Shown: in pieces, positions 36,661 to 50,170 of the stretch
Position numbering within the stretch: the first letter of the stretch is position 1
Layout of the letters: every line of letters begins with the position of its first letter
NCBI RefSeq assembly: GCF_002099425.1
Contig: NW_018344008.1
Span: 11,924,001 to 11,988,000 of the forward strand
Length of the DNA: 64,000 nucleotides
Source of the DNA: Phascolarctos cinereus
Lineage: Eukaryota > Chordata > Mammalia > Diprotodontia > Phascolarctidae
Direction: 5' to 3'
Translations under genes and position numbers: made by a program
The notes under the pieces: generated by a model
Seen by the model: only the letters and a program-made list of their open reading frames with translations
Told to the model about the DNA's origin: nothing
The model's database searches: none

Positions 36661-38395
36661 ATTTTTTATACTTTTCTGTGAGAAGGAAGCCAATTGGAGA
36701 GAGAGTAGGTGTTCCTCCCAAACATAGTCTAGACTCATTGGAGGTGATGGAGTTGAGAGAATGAAATTATTAAGCAGGGTGGGTGACCACTTAGCCAGTA
36801 TGTCATAGTAGACATTTATGCTAAAGGCAAGGATTGGATATGTGGTTATTAAGTCTCTACATAAAGACTACAGGCCCAATGTCCCTCCACTAGCAACCTA
36901 GGTGAAGAACCAGACTCAAGCCACCCAGCTCTTTCTGTAACATACCTTGGACACTGTAAGTTTTTCTACTCATTTGCTACCCCATTACTACCCTATGAAT
37001 TCTCTTGCTTTTCTCCCTATGCTGGTCGTTATTCATCACTGGTGATTCACTATTCGGAGCCAACTCATTATGACTATAAGAGAAGACTTCAGAATCACAG
37101 GCACTTAAAGTTACATTTTTTAAACTGTGATACATATTATATGATACAAAGTTGTCCCCAAGACCTGACTGGCCCCAGATCCCCTGATACAGCTTCCTGG
37201 TCATCTAGAAGTATAAAAAAGTCCCAGCTGTGAGGAGTATGGGCAACTCAGACTTGGCAGTTGCCAAAGACCACATGAGTCACCATTCCCTGATGACCTA
37301 GAGACCAGATTTATTTCTAGATGGAGATAAGGAGCACTGCATCCAGAGAAGATCAGTATTACAGTATCCTTGTCTCACATACTCTCGCTGGGTTAAGGCA
37401 AAGTTGATCTCCTTCATTAAATGTTCATTGACTTAAAAGTGCTTCATTTTATCCCAACATCAAGCCTGAATTAAAAACAATCCAGAGAGCCAGAGACTCT
37501 TGGAATCACAAAATGTCAGAGTTGGGAGGGATTTAAGGGAATGATCACCATCTGCTGGGAGCTGAAGAGAATTGCAGAAGGCATGAGCTTCAGACTTAGT
37601 GAAGACTGCAATATGAAATGATGCCCAGTAACATTTTCAGAGAGCTGTAGTGTATATTCAAAATAAAGGAAAAAAGAGAATACATAAGCAGTCAGAGGAA
37701 CCATAGGAAGGCTCCATAATGGAGGCAATCAAACCCTAGCCAACTCCTGCTAAAAGCCTCCCCAGAGCAATACAGTAAGTGATGGCAATGATATGTATCC
37801 TGGAAAAGGGTTACTTGCTGCCAGATATGATTTTCAATTATTCTAATGTGAGTTTTTTCTTTAACCTCTAAATAAATTGGTTCATGTTTTAAGTTGTGAA
37901 ATATGTGTCCATAAGGGGATTACACCTTGGGAAGTATATTAGAAAGTAAAGTTTCCAGATCATCTAGTTGGAGGCAACAAGCCAGAGAATAAAAAAGTCA
38001 CTTAAAGTAGACCCACACCTTCATTATTATGAGGGAGAACTATATTGAAGAACTGTGCAAATGTTAGTTATTTTAAAATGTTAATGAATTTTAAACTTAT
38101 TTTTTGTGCCATCTACTTCTAAGATCATTAAAAGTAAATGCTGTGTGGTTAGTCTCATCTAAACTTTTATTCTAGATTAAAGTCATCTTTCGTTTGGAAT
38201 ATTAATGTGAAATCTGAATAAATGCCAGAAAAATTTTGAAAGGAACAGCAACTTGTTGAAGACAAATGCTGTGTATTTCCAAATAACCTGGGGTTTTTCT
38301 CAGGGGAGCGCTACACTCTAGCTGCCTTCAGATACAAAATACTGCAGGATTACTGAAAGCACTGAATTTTCAGGATAGTATTTCTGAATTCAAAA
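36660..38395. other. intergenic, unassigned
   Basis: No gene or clear interspersed repeat recognised. Confidence 0.45.
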
Positions 38396-38490
38396 TTCCT
38401 TAACTGGATGGCAAATGAGTTATCTGTAAAATGCTCAGAATAGTGCCTCACATTCTCTAGGAACTGTATAAATGCTAGTTAATTATTATT
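38395..38490 (+). mobile_element. MIR-type SINE fragment
   Basis: It contains gttatctgtaaaatgctcag and ctgtataaatgctagttaat. Confidence 0.5.
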
Positions 38491-39084
38491 GTTATTATAG
38501 TTAGACACCTCAGGCAATTAAATAGGGCACAGAAATAATAAAATAATAGCAGGTTAAGTATAAACAGAAATTAATGAATGAAAGAGTGGATCCTTTTTAG
38601 GCACAGGTTAGACCAGATTAACTCCTAAAGTCCCTTCCAAGTCCCAACTTCTGTGATGCCATGGAAATTTGAGGCACTGATACATTTAATTAGATGGAAT
38701 GAAATGTTAAATTAATTTACTCGGACAAATGATTTCAATATATTGATCAGTTTTGACTTTCCTCTTTTCTTTAAAAAAGATTCTTTGTTATAAGGGATGG
38801 ATCTCTGAAAGGACCTAAGGGGTGGAATACAGAAATTTAGATGATAAAAATTACGTATGTCAATAAAAATTTTTACTTAGAAGATTCACTTAAAATATCA
38901 TTTCTTTCTGTACATATCATTCCTCCCTGAAATTGACTTTATATATTAAAGTGGTCAACACAATTTTTCAAATAAAGTAATGTGAATGTACTTAGCCACA
39001 GGATGAACTTATTATCTACACTAGTATAATTCTAACACTTGAAGTTTAAAAAGATTTGAATTATCTTTTCAATTTGATGGGTAA

Positions 39085-39290
39085 GGCATTCAATCAACCA
39101 ACAAGTATTCACTAAGCACTTACTACTAGGAAATGTGGAAAAGTATGTCTTCAAGGAGCTTCCATTCTAGAATGGGAGACAATACAAGATGTATCATACA
39201 TATACACACACACACCCCCCATATATACATACATATATACACACTAGCATTAGCAGCTAATGGAATCAAGTAAGGCTTTATGTAGAAAGT
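39085..39290 (-). mobile_element. L2 LINE 3' end, antisense
   Basis: It contains attcactaagcacttactac and aaggagcttccattctagaa, then tgggagacaatac, the reverse complement of the L2 3' end. Confidence 0.65.
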
Positions 39291-39919
39291 GGTTTTTTAC
39301 ATTATCATAAGGAATAATTGCTCAATATAAAGCAGTTGGGCATGATTTATAAAGAAATGCTTGGGGATGATTATGGGGATGGTTTTCACTTGCTTTAAAC
39401 AAACTTGTAATAAAAGTTCAGTTATATTATAATACATATTGGTGAAAGGATAGTACTACGCTTTCATAATAAGTCATAGGAGGTGATTTAAAATGTTTAA
39501 TTAAAGAGTAGTTACAGGCTGCTAAATTTTCATTGTTAGTTACTATACCTGGGGAAAGTGTGAGTGGGGAACATGAGCTGACTCATCAAATTTCCATTAG
39601 CAAGACACATTGTAATGTTGTTTTAGTTTTTTTTTTTAAGATTGTCTCTTTTAAAGAAAAATAACATCAAGGTTTTAAAATAAGGGTATTACTTTACAAA
39701 AGCAAACCCAAGAACCCAACCAAAGAAAAGGAAGACACCACAATACACCTGAGAAGAAAAATTTTGATTAATAATTTTGATGTCACAAAACTAGCTATAT
39801 TTATATTACTAACAAATCAGAACAAGACTTTTAGCTAAAGAATGAGCTTCAAAATACACGAGGCTCTAGAAGCAAAAGGAGGTTCAGTGATATTCAAATC
39901 TGCATTGTTTTTACAAACT

Positions 39920-41154
39920 TTTTATTTGAAAAATAAAATTAAACTAGAAATACAGTAAATCTTGACACATGATGATTCAAAGAAAAGACTGTTACTTCTT
40001 TAACACAATGTTCACTCGAAACACCAAAGCAAGAAAGTTTTGTATATAAATTTTATTGTGCAAAGGAGGAATGTGATTTTTGAAAAAATTTCACTTACAG
40101 TGAGTATTTGGCATTGATGGAAAAAATATTATTCCTATGTGAAAATGCAATGCAATATTTACATTCAAGTTACACTTACAAACTTCAGGTTAAATGCTAT
40201 CTGAACTTGTTCAGAGGAACCCCTGTCATATTCTAAAGCACTGTTTATTATTCAATAAAAGGCTAGAGTTTTCTTAGAAATTGACTTCCCTATCTCATTG
40301 AATGAAGTCTGTCTAAATTTAGATAAAGTTAGATTGAACTTGCAATAAAGGAATTTCACTAAGTCTCTATTTTATATTTGAAATTACAAAATTAGCATTT
40401 GTGGAATTAAATAGCTTGGTATAATCAGTTATTAAACTATAAGATGGTTTTCTTATTTTACTGATAAAGAAGTAGTATGGAAACATACTGAAAAGACATG
40501 GTGCTGATAAATTATTTTTTTCAATGTGGTAATTTTAGCCACATAACTAACTGCAAATTACAAGACTTTACATACCCACACACACAAAAAAAAAGATGGT
40601 TAAAAGCACCTTCCTTCCATAGTCATCAAATTGTTGAACAAAATAAAACAAATGAAGAAACTCAAATCCGTGTAGTTTTGGTTACCTTTCTTAATTTCCA
40701 CTAGCTAAAGTTTTTCTTCACACATTTTAAATACATTTGTGAATTTAGTGCTTATTTCAAAATTATAGCAGAGTAATTGTCCTAGTTTCCCAATTATGTT
40801 CCAGGGTTTAGTTGGTTTTTGTTTTGATTTTTTTAAATGATTTCTTCCAAATGAACACACTTTATTTAAAAATAGTGTATTTGGAGCTCTATATTTATTA
40901 AAAAATAGCTAATTTCACAAGTAGGTTGCATCTTTTCTTCAATAGTTTTGTGCCATTTTTCTTCACAAATTCTAAAGTCAATACTCTTATTGTCTAGACT
41001 GTGCAGGCAAAATTAAAGGATTAGAGAATTCTTCTCCATCACACCTTTCTTGATTGTCTCATGTTAAGCTCTACTTTTTAAAATCCTAGAAGGAATAACT
41101 CTGAAGAAGTAGGCAGACACCTTACAACAAGCACTGATTTTTTCCTGGTCTTTC
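39920..41154 (-). other. C2CD5: C2CD5 3'UTR (approximate)
   Basis: This is the sequence downstream of the C2CD5 stop on the minus strand. It is AT-rich and free of the SINEs and LINEs that crowd either side, as expected of a 3'UTR. Minus-strand AATAAA signals are present at 40862-40867, 40244-40249, 40052-40057 and 39921-39926. Which one is used cannot be decided here, so the left boundary is a guess. Confidence 0.5.
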
Positions 41155-41286
41155 TCAGGTAGCAATTTCTCCTCCACTGCATGCAGGTTGGCAGCTGGCA
41201 ACAGGCTGTTGAGCTGATATAATTTCTAATTCAGATTCACGTACAAAAATCACCGCATCGCCACTTACGTTTATTAGACACTGTGC
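41155..41286 (-). CDS. C2CD5: C2CD5 last coding exon (C-terminus)
   Basis: C2CD5 (CDP138) is a C2-domain protein that human and mouse work links to AKT2-dependent fusion of GLUT4 vesicles with the plasma membrane. After a pyrimidine-rich acceptor (ttgcacttacag) the exon encodes 43 residues, AQCLINVSGDAVIFVRESEL to CSGGEIAT, and a TGA at 41157-41155. This matches the known C-terminus of mammalian C2CD5, with substitutions mostly in the last 20 residues. It starts in phase 0, matching the phase-0 end of the exon at 46260-46406. The intron between them (about 5 kb) carries a long CR1/L3 element. Confidence 0.95.
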   Translation of the reverse strand, partial: AQCLINVSGDAVIFVRESELEIISAQQPVASCQPACSGGEIAT

Positions 41287-41359
41287 CTGTAAGTGCAACA
41301 GAAAATGGTCAATCAGAAACCAACAAATATATATGAGTATTCTTCTGTTTTGCAAGATT

Positions 41360-41490
41360 TGCAAAGTACTTTATATACATTATCTCATTTGGGCTTTATA
41401 ATAATCCTCAGAGGAAGTTGCTATAAGTATTAATATTCTCATCTATAAATGAGAAAACTGAGCTAGAGAGGTTTATATGAGCTGACCAAA
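41360..41490 (-). mobile_element. MIR-type SINE, antisense
   Basis: It contains tttgcaaagtactttatata and aataatcctcagaggaagtt, then aatgagaaaactgag. It begins 75 bp from the C2CD5 last-exon acceptor. Confidence 0.75.
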
Positions 41491-41494
41491 CTGA

Positions 41495-43720
41495 ATCATA
41501 AAATATCGAACTTGGAAAGGACACAGGCCAACATGCTGGACAAATGGTCATCTAGCCTTGGCTTGAAGAAGTCTGTCAGTGAAGAAGAACCCAGTACCTC
41601 TTGACCATAGGATCATAACATTAGAGGTGAAAGTGTCCTTGGAGGTCATTTAATCCATTCAAATTCATCTAATCCAATCTTCTCATTTTACTGATGATAA
41701 AAACTGAGGCCCAAAGCAGTTAATCAAATTGCCTAAAGGCACACAGGTGGCAAGTTGCAGAGATGGTATTTGAATCAAGGTCTTCTGGTTCCTAATTCAA
41801 CTCTCCTTCACAACGCACTGCTTCTCTGTAACATGCTGCCTTTCAAGTCATTTCACATCTGGATAGCTCTAATCATTAGAAACTGTTTCCTTATATCAAG
41901 CCTAAATTTGCCTCTCTGCAACTTCCATACATAAGTTCCAATTTTGTCCTCTGGGGACAAACAAACCAAGTCAAATCCATCTATATGACAGCCTTTTAAA
42001 TACTTGAAGATGATAACACCCTAAAACTCTTCTCCTCCTGGATAAATATCTCCAGATTCTCACATGGCACTGATTTTGAGGTCCTTCTCCAACCTGCTTG
42101 GATCTTCAGCCTACAAAAGTCCTTCCTAAAGTACATCATGCAAAACTGAACAAACTACAGGAACTGTGGACCAGGACAGTCTACAAAGTGATAATCAGTT
42201 CCCTAGTCCTAGACGTTAGGCCTTTCTTAATGCAACCGAAGATTAGCTTTCTGTTCTGCCATATCTCTGCTGCTGCATAATTCATTCATACAAAGCTTTC
42301 AGTCCACTAAAAACCTCAAGTTTTTTCAGATGACATGCTTTCTAGCCATACCTCTACCATCTTGTAATTTTAATTTGAATCCAATTACAAGACATTATCT
42401 ATACCAAATTTAATCTTTACTAGATTTGACCCACCATACTAATTTGTTAGTTTTAGATCCTCTTATCCAGCATTTTAGCTATCCCAAATTCTATCATCTG
42501 AAATTTTGATAAGCATGCCATTAATTTATCCAATTAATAAATAAAAATGTTAAAGACCACAGGGCTAAAGACAAACCCTAGGGCATTCCACTGAAGACAA
42601 TCTTCCAACTTTACATCAAAGCTTAATGGTTAACGACCCCTTTTTAGGCCCTGCCACTAAACAAGTTCTAAATATACCTATAACTAGTCTAGGTCATATT
42701 TCTCAATTTTCCCCACCATTACAGCATGAGACAATGTCAAATGTTTTGCTATATTCTAGAGAAGCTATATACACGGCATCTTCCTGATCTACCAATATAG
42801 AAAACCTATCAAAAAAGAAAATTAGGTTATTCTGGCATGACATTGTTTTGATGGTACTTTATGATTACTGATTCCTTTTCTAGATGTTTACCAAACTTCC
42901 TTCCCCCCCCCCCAAACTTCTTTAATACATTTCATACTTTTGCCAGGAGTTGAAGCTAAGCGAAGCCCTCCATTCACTTTTTTTTTTTAATTGGGCACTT
43001 GCTCTTCTCCAATCCTGCAGTGCCTCTCTAATTCCCCATGCTCTTTCAAGGATCATAGGAAATGGAAGAACAATTACACCTACCAGTTCTTTTAATACCC
43101 AGGGTTCACCTGGGCCTAGTGACTTGAACTTATCAAGGGCAGCTAAGTGCTCTCTTACTATCTTCATGCTTATCTTGATTTATTAAGTCATTTTTGCTGG
43201 CCTTTTCAGTCAAAACATTATTCTCCTTGTAGAAAAAAGAGAACAGGCAAAACTATCTCTCCCCTCTGTTATTTGTTATAATTAATTCTGAGTCTACTCA
43301 GAATTACTGAGCATCTATTCTATGCCTTCTTTGATCCTCTTATTTTCCATAAGACAGCTTTAAAAAACAATTGTGTTGCCCTTATTTTTCCTTTCCAGGC
43401 TCAGCTTATACTACTGGTATACTTCTTATAAGACAATGCCATGCTTTTGCATTCATTTTTTATTACCTACCTTTGCTTCCCCTTCCCACACCCATCTTTA
43501 AAAATCAATATGGTTACAAATTTTCCATGTATCCACACTGGTCTCTTAGACAACTTTTGATAGCTCCTAGAGAAAACTGTTTTTCTTTGTGCTTCACATG
43601 TTCCCACAGCCATGCAGCAATTGTTAGAGGGGAAAGGTCCATCTCGACTCCAAAAATTTTTCCATGCTCCCTCCCTTAAATCCCCAATTATCTTCAGGTA
43701 ATTCAAAAGTGAGAATGGGG
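41495..43720 (-). mobile_element. CR1/L3 LINE, sense to C2CD5
   Basis: The plus strand reads as antisense CR1. It runs from a gaatcataaaatatcgaac end, through ctgtttccttatatcaagcc and taatgcaaccgaagattagc, to agacaaaccctagggcattc and the antisense reverse transcriptase and endonuclease region. An antisense MIR-like piece sits at about 41610-41830. It is old, with no usable ORF. Confidence 0.7.
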
Positions 43721-43794
43721 GACCAAGTCTGTACTGCTTAGTGCAAATTCAACATAACTATTATGAAAATAACTCATATGAGAAAATGTCATCA

Positions 43795-44040
43795 TCACAG
43801 TTAACATTTAGATTTTGCTTTAAAGTTTTTAAAAAGCATTTTATATACTTTATTGAGCTTCACAAAAATCCTGTGAGGTTAAGTACTATAGATCTTATTT
43901 TCTCCCATTTTACAGCTGGTGAAAATGAGGCTCAGAGAGGTTGTAACCTGCCCACTGTCATACAATTAGACAGGATGTTATCTGAACTCATATCTCTCCT
44001 GACTCCAAATCCAGCACTCTATCCAATGTACTGTGTTGCA
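43795..44040 (-). mobile_element. MIR-type SINE, antisense
   Basis: It contains ttttacagctggtgaaaatg, aggctcagagaggttgtaac and tctcctgactccaaatccag. Confidence 0.75.
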
Positions 44041-44154
44041 TTTAAAGTTTAAATGAAAAAAATATTTGACTTAATAGAAGTATTTTTAATAGGTAAGGGG
44101 TAATCCCCTCACAGTGAATATTATTATGAATGAGGGTTCAGAACCACCTAGCAC

Positions 44155-44330
44155 TAATGGAACAGTGGGAGGAATGCTTGGCTGGAGTCTAAGGTTCTTG
44201 TTCCAAGTCCACGTGACTATGGCAAAGAACTCAACCTCTCTGCATCTCAGTTTCTTCGTCTATAAAATTATGAGGTAGTAACAGATTCTCCCTAAGGTCC
44301 CTTAGAGTTCCGCAATCCAATGATCTGTTT
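44155..44330 (+). mobile_element. MIR-type SINE
   Basis: It contains caacctctctgcatctcagt and ttcttcgtctataaaat, then aaggtcccttagagttccg. Confidence 0.7.
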
Positions 44331-46259
44331 TTATTTAGCTGGTTACAACAAATTCTTTCCAAGGAATAAACTTTCTCTGGCTGACCCACATTTAATAATC
44401 ACACCACAACAACTTCCTGAGAGCATGCTGATGTTAGAGACTGCTAAGAGAAGGGGCCGATGACATACTGTCTCTTTGAAATCCTCTTGTTTTGTCACCA
44501 AGCAGCAAATTCTTTTTAATTCTTCTCACTCATCCAAACTTAAATAAACTAATCACTTGCCTTAAACAAGACAGTCAGCAAAACAACATACAAAAAAATC
44601 CAGGAATCTGAAGAAGCATTAGGAGTGCCTGATACCCAGCCCCCACTTTCTCTTATGAGATTCAGGGCCCTTCTTTTATATTATACACAGCATAAATATT
44701 TGCTACATTATTAATTCCACATATGCAGGCACTGTGGTATGGTAGAAGCAACACGAATTACACTGCCAAGATGAGAAAATAATAAAACAAGGTTAATGAT
44801 GTGGGGGGGGGGGAATCTCCTTTTAAAATGCATTTTAGATCAGCACGTTCCACTGCTTCATTGTAGTTTAGTGGTAACCTTGGATTCTCAAAAGCTATGT
44901 CAGCACATGAGATCTTGCAGGTCCTACCAAAATATAAACATGTTGGTCTGGTAATGTCCAAGAATTAGCACAGCTAAATTTGGAAAGGTTCATCACCAGA
45001 AGAGCAGTCACCAGATGATGGTATTTTCTTCCACTAGAAATCATGAAACTGTCTACTAAAGCAGTGAAGGGTTGCAATCTGCTTTGACACAAGGTATCTG
45101 CATAAACTAAATCATAGATCATTTTTGCTATATGTTTTCTGATGATACATAACAGCTCTTCCTCAGAGTAACAACATTAATTTAAAGGGATGGTGACTAA
45201 ATTGGGAGAAATAGTCACTTTGTTGCCTTCTAACCTAAACAATACCATAAGACCAATTCAACTGAGTACTGCCTGAGTGTTACACCAGAGATTTAGTAAA
45301 CATTCAACTTTAGAAAATGGTCCTATTTCTATTTTGAAATCACAGGATACTAGAAACTGTCTTCATCTTTAACACTGCCAAAACTGACCAAAAAAGAAAA
45401 AATACTAAATTTCCCAGCACCAAGACGATTTTTACATAAATATAACACAATGGACAACAAAAATGGAGGCCTCAAAGAAGGTGAAGGAACATTAAGTACT
45501 GAGCATAAACTTTATGTACATGTGCATGTATAGTACATGCATGTGCAATTCAGTAATACAAACATTTCCTCTGAGAAGTGATTTGCTTGATATTGCAGTT
45601 AGCCATAGAGCCAGAACTATGCACTAAAACTTAGTTCTCCTTATTTCTAACCCAGTGATTCAAATTTATCCTCTGTGATGTTTTCTTCTGTACCTACATT
45701 GCAATTCTATTTTAAAGGGATTTTTTAAATGCTTCACTTTTTCTCATTATCACAGCTCAAGAGCCAACAAAAGGCATTTGTGAGAGAGTTTAAAAGTGAA
45801 ACAAACAACAAAAAAGCTATAAAAGAAAATTACGATATTATTGAAGGGAAAAGAAAGAATAACAGCCAGAAGTTTTTTGCTCTTTCCTAATTAAAGCCCA
45901 TCTTTTTCCCCTGAAGCTGTGTTCCTTTACCACAAAGGCAGTCAGTGGTTGGAGACTACCTTTTCCCAAATGAGGTCAAATTTTGAATTCTGGAAGACGT
46001 AACACTGGCATTCCTGTCTCAACTTTTAGGTGCCATAAGACAAAGCAAAAAGATGATTTTAGCAGTTCAACTTCCAAAGTAGTAAAAAGAAAGTTCCAGG
46101 TCCAAAGAAGTTACAAAGGTACCTGAGTGGGGCCTGACCACAATTAGTAACACGTTCAGCAAACCAAGAAAGTATTGTACAACAGAAAACATAGAGCTAC
46201 AAACAGAATTATTTTTTATTAGCATTATTATTTTTTCCTACCAAAAAGGCAGGCCTCAC
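44330..46259 (-). other. C2CD5: C2CD5 intron, repeat-poor part
   Basis: This is intronic sequence between the last two C2CD5 exons. I recognise no exon, RNA gene or repeat in it. Confidence 0.6.
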
Positions 46260-46406
46260 CTGATTTTTGTTTGGATTTTCCATAAACACACATTGCTTCA
46301 TTATATAGGAGACAACTGCATTCCCTCCTAATGCCGCAACATGAGCTCTCACCATTGCAAACACTTCAGCAATAAAAGCATGGAGAAAACCACTGACTCC
46401 TCCTTC
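46260..46406 (-). CDS. C2CD5: C2CD5 penultimate coding exon
   Basis: This 147-nt exon, phase 0 at both ends, lies between acceptor ttcccccttag and donor cag|gtgagg. It encodes 49 residues, beginning EGGVSGFLHAFIAEVFAMVR and including HVAALGGNAVVSYIMKQCVF, and ending NPNKNQ. These appear essentially identical to mammalian C2CD5. The AALGGNAVVSY pattern is typical of the YbjQ-like modules repeated in this protein. This is a strong match and an ordinary constitutive exon. Confidence 0.97.
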
Positions 46407-46839
46407 CTAAGGGGGAAGAAAAAGATACATGTATCATCTATGTGAAAGTAGATATGAGATATGCTAAATGCATAACAACATTTAATTATCACAATGCTAT
46501 GATAACTAAGTTTTCATTCATATTTTAAAATTCAAACACTTTAGTGACTTGGGCAAATAAGTAGTAAATTTCTTTGGGCTCACTTCCTAATACGCAGAAT
46601 GAGAAGAAGGTTGGACTAGGCGATCTTTAAGTGAGCTCTTCAACTTTTAAATCTTACTATCAATGATACCCCTAACGAAAGAAAGGTTTGACGTCTGTTT
46701 TTTCAAGATTGGTTTGGTCTCCAAGAAAGGGCTTTTAAATTAAAATAGGGAAGATATGAGGCAGGTGCCAAGCAAACTTAATGGGAGATAGAGCACCTTA
46801 GTCAAGACTGGAACCCCAAACAAAGTCAAATTCTTCATT

Positions 46840-47165
46840 TCTAATAAGAATGCAACAAAAGCCTGCTGTATGTAAGACATGTAAGTTGAAAGCTACAAGT
46901 CAAAGAGCCCCTGCTTTCAAAGAGTTTACATCTTACTAGAAGGATATGGCACATACAGAAAGAGAATTCAAGAAAAATTGAAAATAGAAGCAACTGAAGG
47001 AATTCAAGGAAGGCTTCACTGAGCAGGTGGTACCTCAGCAGAATGTTGAAGGCAAAGAGAGAGTGAGGGGCAGAAATGAGGAAAAAGGGCATTCCAGGAA
47101 TAGGACACAGTGTATTTGACAATACGGAGGCAGGACATCTGTCAAATCTACTCCACAGCATTTCT
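46840..47165 (-). mobile_element. L2 LINE fragment, antisense
   Basis: It contains tcaaagagtttacatcttac, ttcaaggaaggcttcactga and ggcattccaggaataggac. Confidence 0.65.
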
Positions 47166-48010
47166 TGCATACCTTCCTTTCTTTCCACTCACAATGCCCA
47201 ATACCCTGCTTAGCTTTTGCCCAAACTATAGCTATAGCCTCCTCAAAGACCCTCTTCCTTACAGTCTCTCTCCTCTCTAATCCATCCTTCACATAGGTAC
47301 CAAAACAATCTTCCCAAAACACAGGTTTGACCACGGCACTCCCCATATCAAGAATCTCTGACAGGTTAAACTTAAACCTCCTCAGGCTGACATTTGAAGC
47401 CCTTCACAATCTGGCTGTAGCTTCCCTTCTGCTGCTTCTTTCATCTTACTCCCCATCATGCACTCCTGGCTCTAGGCAAACTGACCTATTTGTTCCCTGA
47501 ACTCAACATTCAGTCTCTCACCTTTACACATGTGTAATGCAGTGTCTCCTTACTCCTGCTTCTCAGAGACAAGGGATCATAGATCTAGAGCTTGCAGGGT
47601 CCCTAGAAGTTATCCAGTTCAGCCCCCTTATTTTATAGATAAAGACACTGAGGCCCAATGAGATCACAGAGCTGAGATTTGAACTCTGGCCCTATGATTC
47701 CAAGTTCAGCACTCTTTCAACCCTACTACCCTGTCTCTAAGACTGTAAGCAGCTTGTTTAATAACACCTAACAGTCCCACATACACAGTTGTTTTTTCAT
47801 AAATATTTATGGAACTTTTCATTACGCTTACCCCTGTTGAATAAAACCACAAACACCTGAGTCATACTTTTATAATATATTTCCTTTGTTTCCTTCAAGG
47901 CGTGGCTCAAGTGGCCCCTCCCACAAGAAGCCTTCATTGATCCCTTACCTCTTCCTGCTCTTCCCCTCAAATTCCCTTCTGTGTACTTATATCTTTCTGT
48001 CATATCTCCG
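47165..48010 (+). mobile_element. CR1/L3- or L2-like LINE, sense; MIR inside
   Basis: The strings caatcttcccaaaacacagg, ttgaagcccttcacaatctg and aaggcgtggctcaagtggcc correspond to a CR1/L3-type ORF2 end. A MIR at about 47570-47740 (aaagacactgaggcccaatg, antisense) interrupts it. Confidence 0.6.
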
Positions 48011-48149
48011 AGCAGTGTATAAGTTCCTACTTTTTTTTCTTGTCCTTGTCTCTCCAGTGTTTGACTCAGTTGTTGTACTCAGTAGTTGGAGAATACAAAT
48101 GATTATGGACTTAATTAGGAAGCTGTGCCACCTTCCAAAGCTTGATGTA

Positions 48150-49790
48150 ATCAGTATAACCTGACCCATCAGAAACACTTGGAGAATTTCACCAAAAGCA
48201 ATCTAACATGTTGGTAGTTACATGGACCTCCTTCGGTATAAATTTGGGTCTAGTTTAGTTGTTCTTTTTATTTTTGTTTTATTACTTCCTCACACAATAG
48301 GAATTGTGATGTTAAAGCCCAAACATGGTGCCAATGTCACAGATGGAGAAGAGTTTGTCAAAGAAATCCTTACAGATCCTGTCCATTTTTCATCCATTTT
48401 TGCCCTCCAATTCCATCTTTACATACATTAGGGATGTAATGGCTTTAAAGTGTCCATTCAATAAGCTTTCTGTAAACCAGTTTTCCTTTCAATGTTCCTA
48501 GTGGTTTGATGAGATACTAGTGATAACCTTCATCATCCTTCTCCATAATACTTTAGAAATTAGTTGTTGTTCTAAACCAGCATCATCTATGGCTTCCATT
48601 TCTCTCAGCTTTACAAACAACTCAAGTATTTGAGACTTATGACAGTTCTGAACCTATTTTGGTTCCCTTACCATTCTGATGGGCATCAGTTGAACTTCCT
48701 TAAGAAATGGTGCTAGACTATTGACTTGTGCTCTTTTTAGAGCATCAAGAGATTGCTTAAAGAGCTCAGAGCTCAGCTGCTTCAACTGCATGCTGTATAT
48801 TCTCACATGATTCTTTTGATACTGATTTTGATCAAACATATCTTGTTCACTTACTAGTTGATAGTCTGACTGGACACAGACCATTGATTTAGAAGTTACT
48901 TTCAAATTACTGATCAATCACTTCTTGTTGAGTCATAAGGAATTTCATGATGCTATTTGGTGTTCACCATGTTCAGTAACTACCATTTTTAATACCATAG
49001 AGGCTTCTGTATAGTCTGAAAGCATCGGGCCCATTTTGCTTCTTAAATGTAAGTAATATTTTCATATTTGTATTCTGTCATGCTTCCTTCATGTCATCTT
49101 TGAAGTAGCAGAATGGAAAGAGTACTGGCTCTGGCCTCAAAGGAGGTGGGGTGGAATCCCAACTCTGATACTATCTGTGAGAAGAAACAGCATAAGTAAC
49201 TTCAATTTCTTCATCTATAAAACAAGGAACTGGACTGGATGGCCTATGAGGTCCGCTCCAGTTCTAAGTTTATGACATTCTATGATAACTTAACTGGAAC
49301 AAGCTTATTAAGCTCTTTGAATCATCTCTCTCTCTCCCCACATCCTTTGCAACACAGTTGAAATTATCTTCATCAGTCTTTTTTCCTAATGTTCACCATA
49401 GCCAAGGCAATATAAGATGACCTAGTGTTCCATGAAAAAATGGTCCATATCATTTCACTTTGGATACAATAAAACTTAACTCTTCCTCCTCTTTTATTTA
49501 GCTCTTCAAGGAAAGTTTGTGTGCCATCTTGCCATTTGGCTAAAATTGTTTGTCTCCGGATTTCATTTATTGTAAGAATGGCAAAATTGATATTATTCAG
49601 TTTTTCAAGTTGTATGTTCACCAGCTGGATACTGGACAAGATTCTCCCACTTAGGACTATCAACATCTAAGCAAATATTTATACAGTCTAACAATTGCAG
49701 TAGCAGCCTCTACCTTCTTTTGTGCCACTTTGCCACTGTCAATGATGAAGTAACCCTCATGGAATATCACATCTAATCAGTTGTTCAGCT
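48150..49790 (-). mobile_element. RTE-type LINE fragment, antisense to plus strand
   Basis: The minus strand at 49373-49666 encodes a decayed RTE-like endonuclease stretch (NFAILTINEIRRQTILAKWQ, then DGTQTFLEELNKRGGRVKF). The minus strand at 48654-48917 continues with a decayed downstream part. A plus-strand MIR at about 49105-49290 splits it. Family assignment rests on the motif NEIRR...KWxDGT. Confidence 0.5.
49105..49290 (+). mobile_element. MIR-type SINE
   Basis: It contains agtactggctctggcctcaa and caatttcttcatctataaaa, then ctggatggcctatgaggtcc. Confidence 0.7.
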
Positions 49791-49794
49791 TTAT

Positions 49795-50170
49795 TGATCC
49801 AAAATCTCTCTTGCATCTATCCTTTTATCACCCCTCACACAGCCACTACACTAGTTCAGGCCTTCCCTTCCTTATACCTTGACTATCTTCCTTGGAGTTC
49901 CTAGTTCAAGTCTGTTCATAGCCCTCCCCTGCTCAATAAACTAGTACATCTATGATAAAATACAAAATCCTCTGTTCAGCATTTAAAGCCTTTCACAACC
50001 TGATATAAACCTATCATTCTGACCTTCTGATCGATTATTTCCCTTCACATGTTCTTTGGCACAGCCAAATTGGTCTTCTTGCTGTTCTTAATATGCAGCC
50101 TTCCATCTTCTCTATCCATGCCTTTACAGAGGCTATACTACAAGCTTGAAATACACTCCGCTCCTCATAT
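49795..50170 (+). mobile_element. L2 LINE ORF2 C-terminal fragment
   Basis: It contains cctgctcaataaactagtac, aatcctctgttcagcattta and aagcctttcacaacctgata. Confidence 0.7.
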
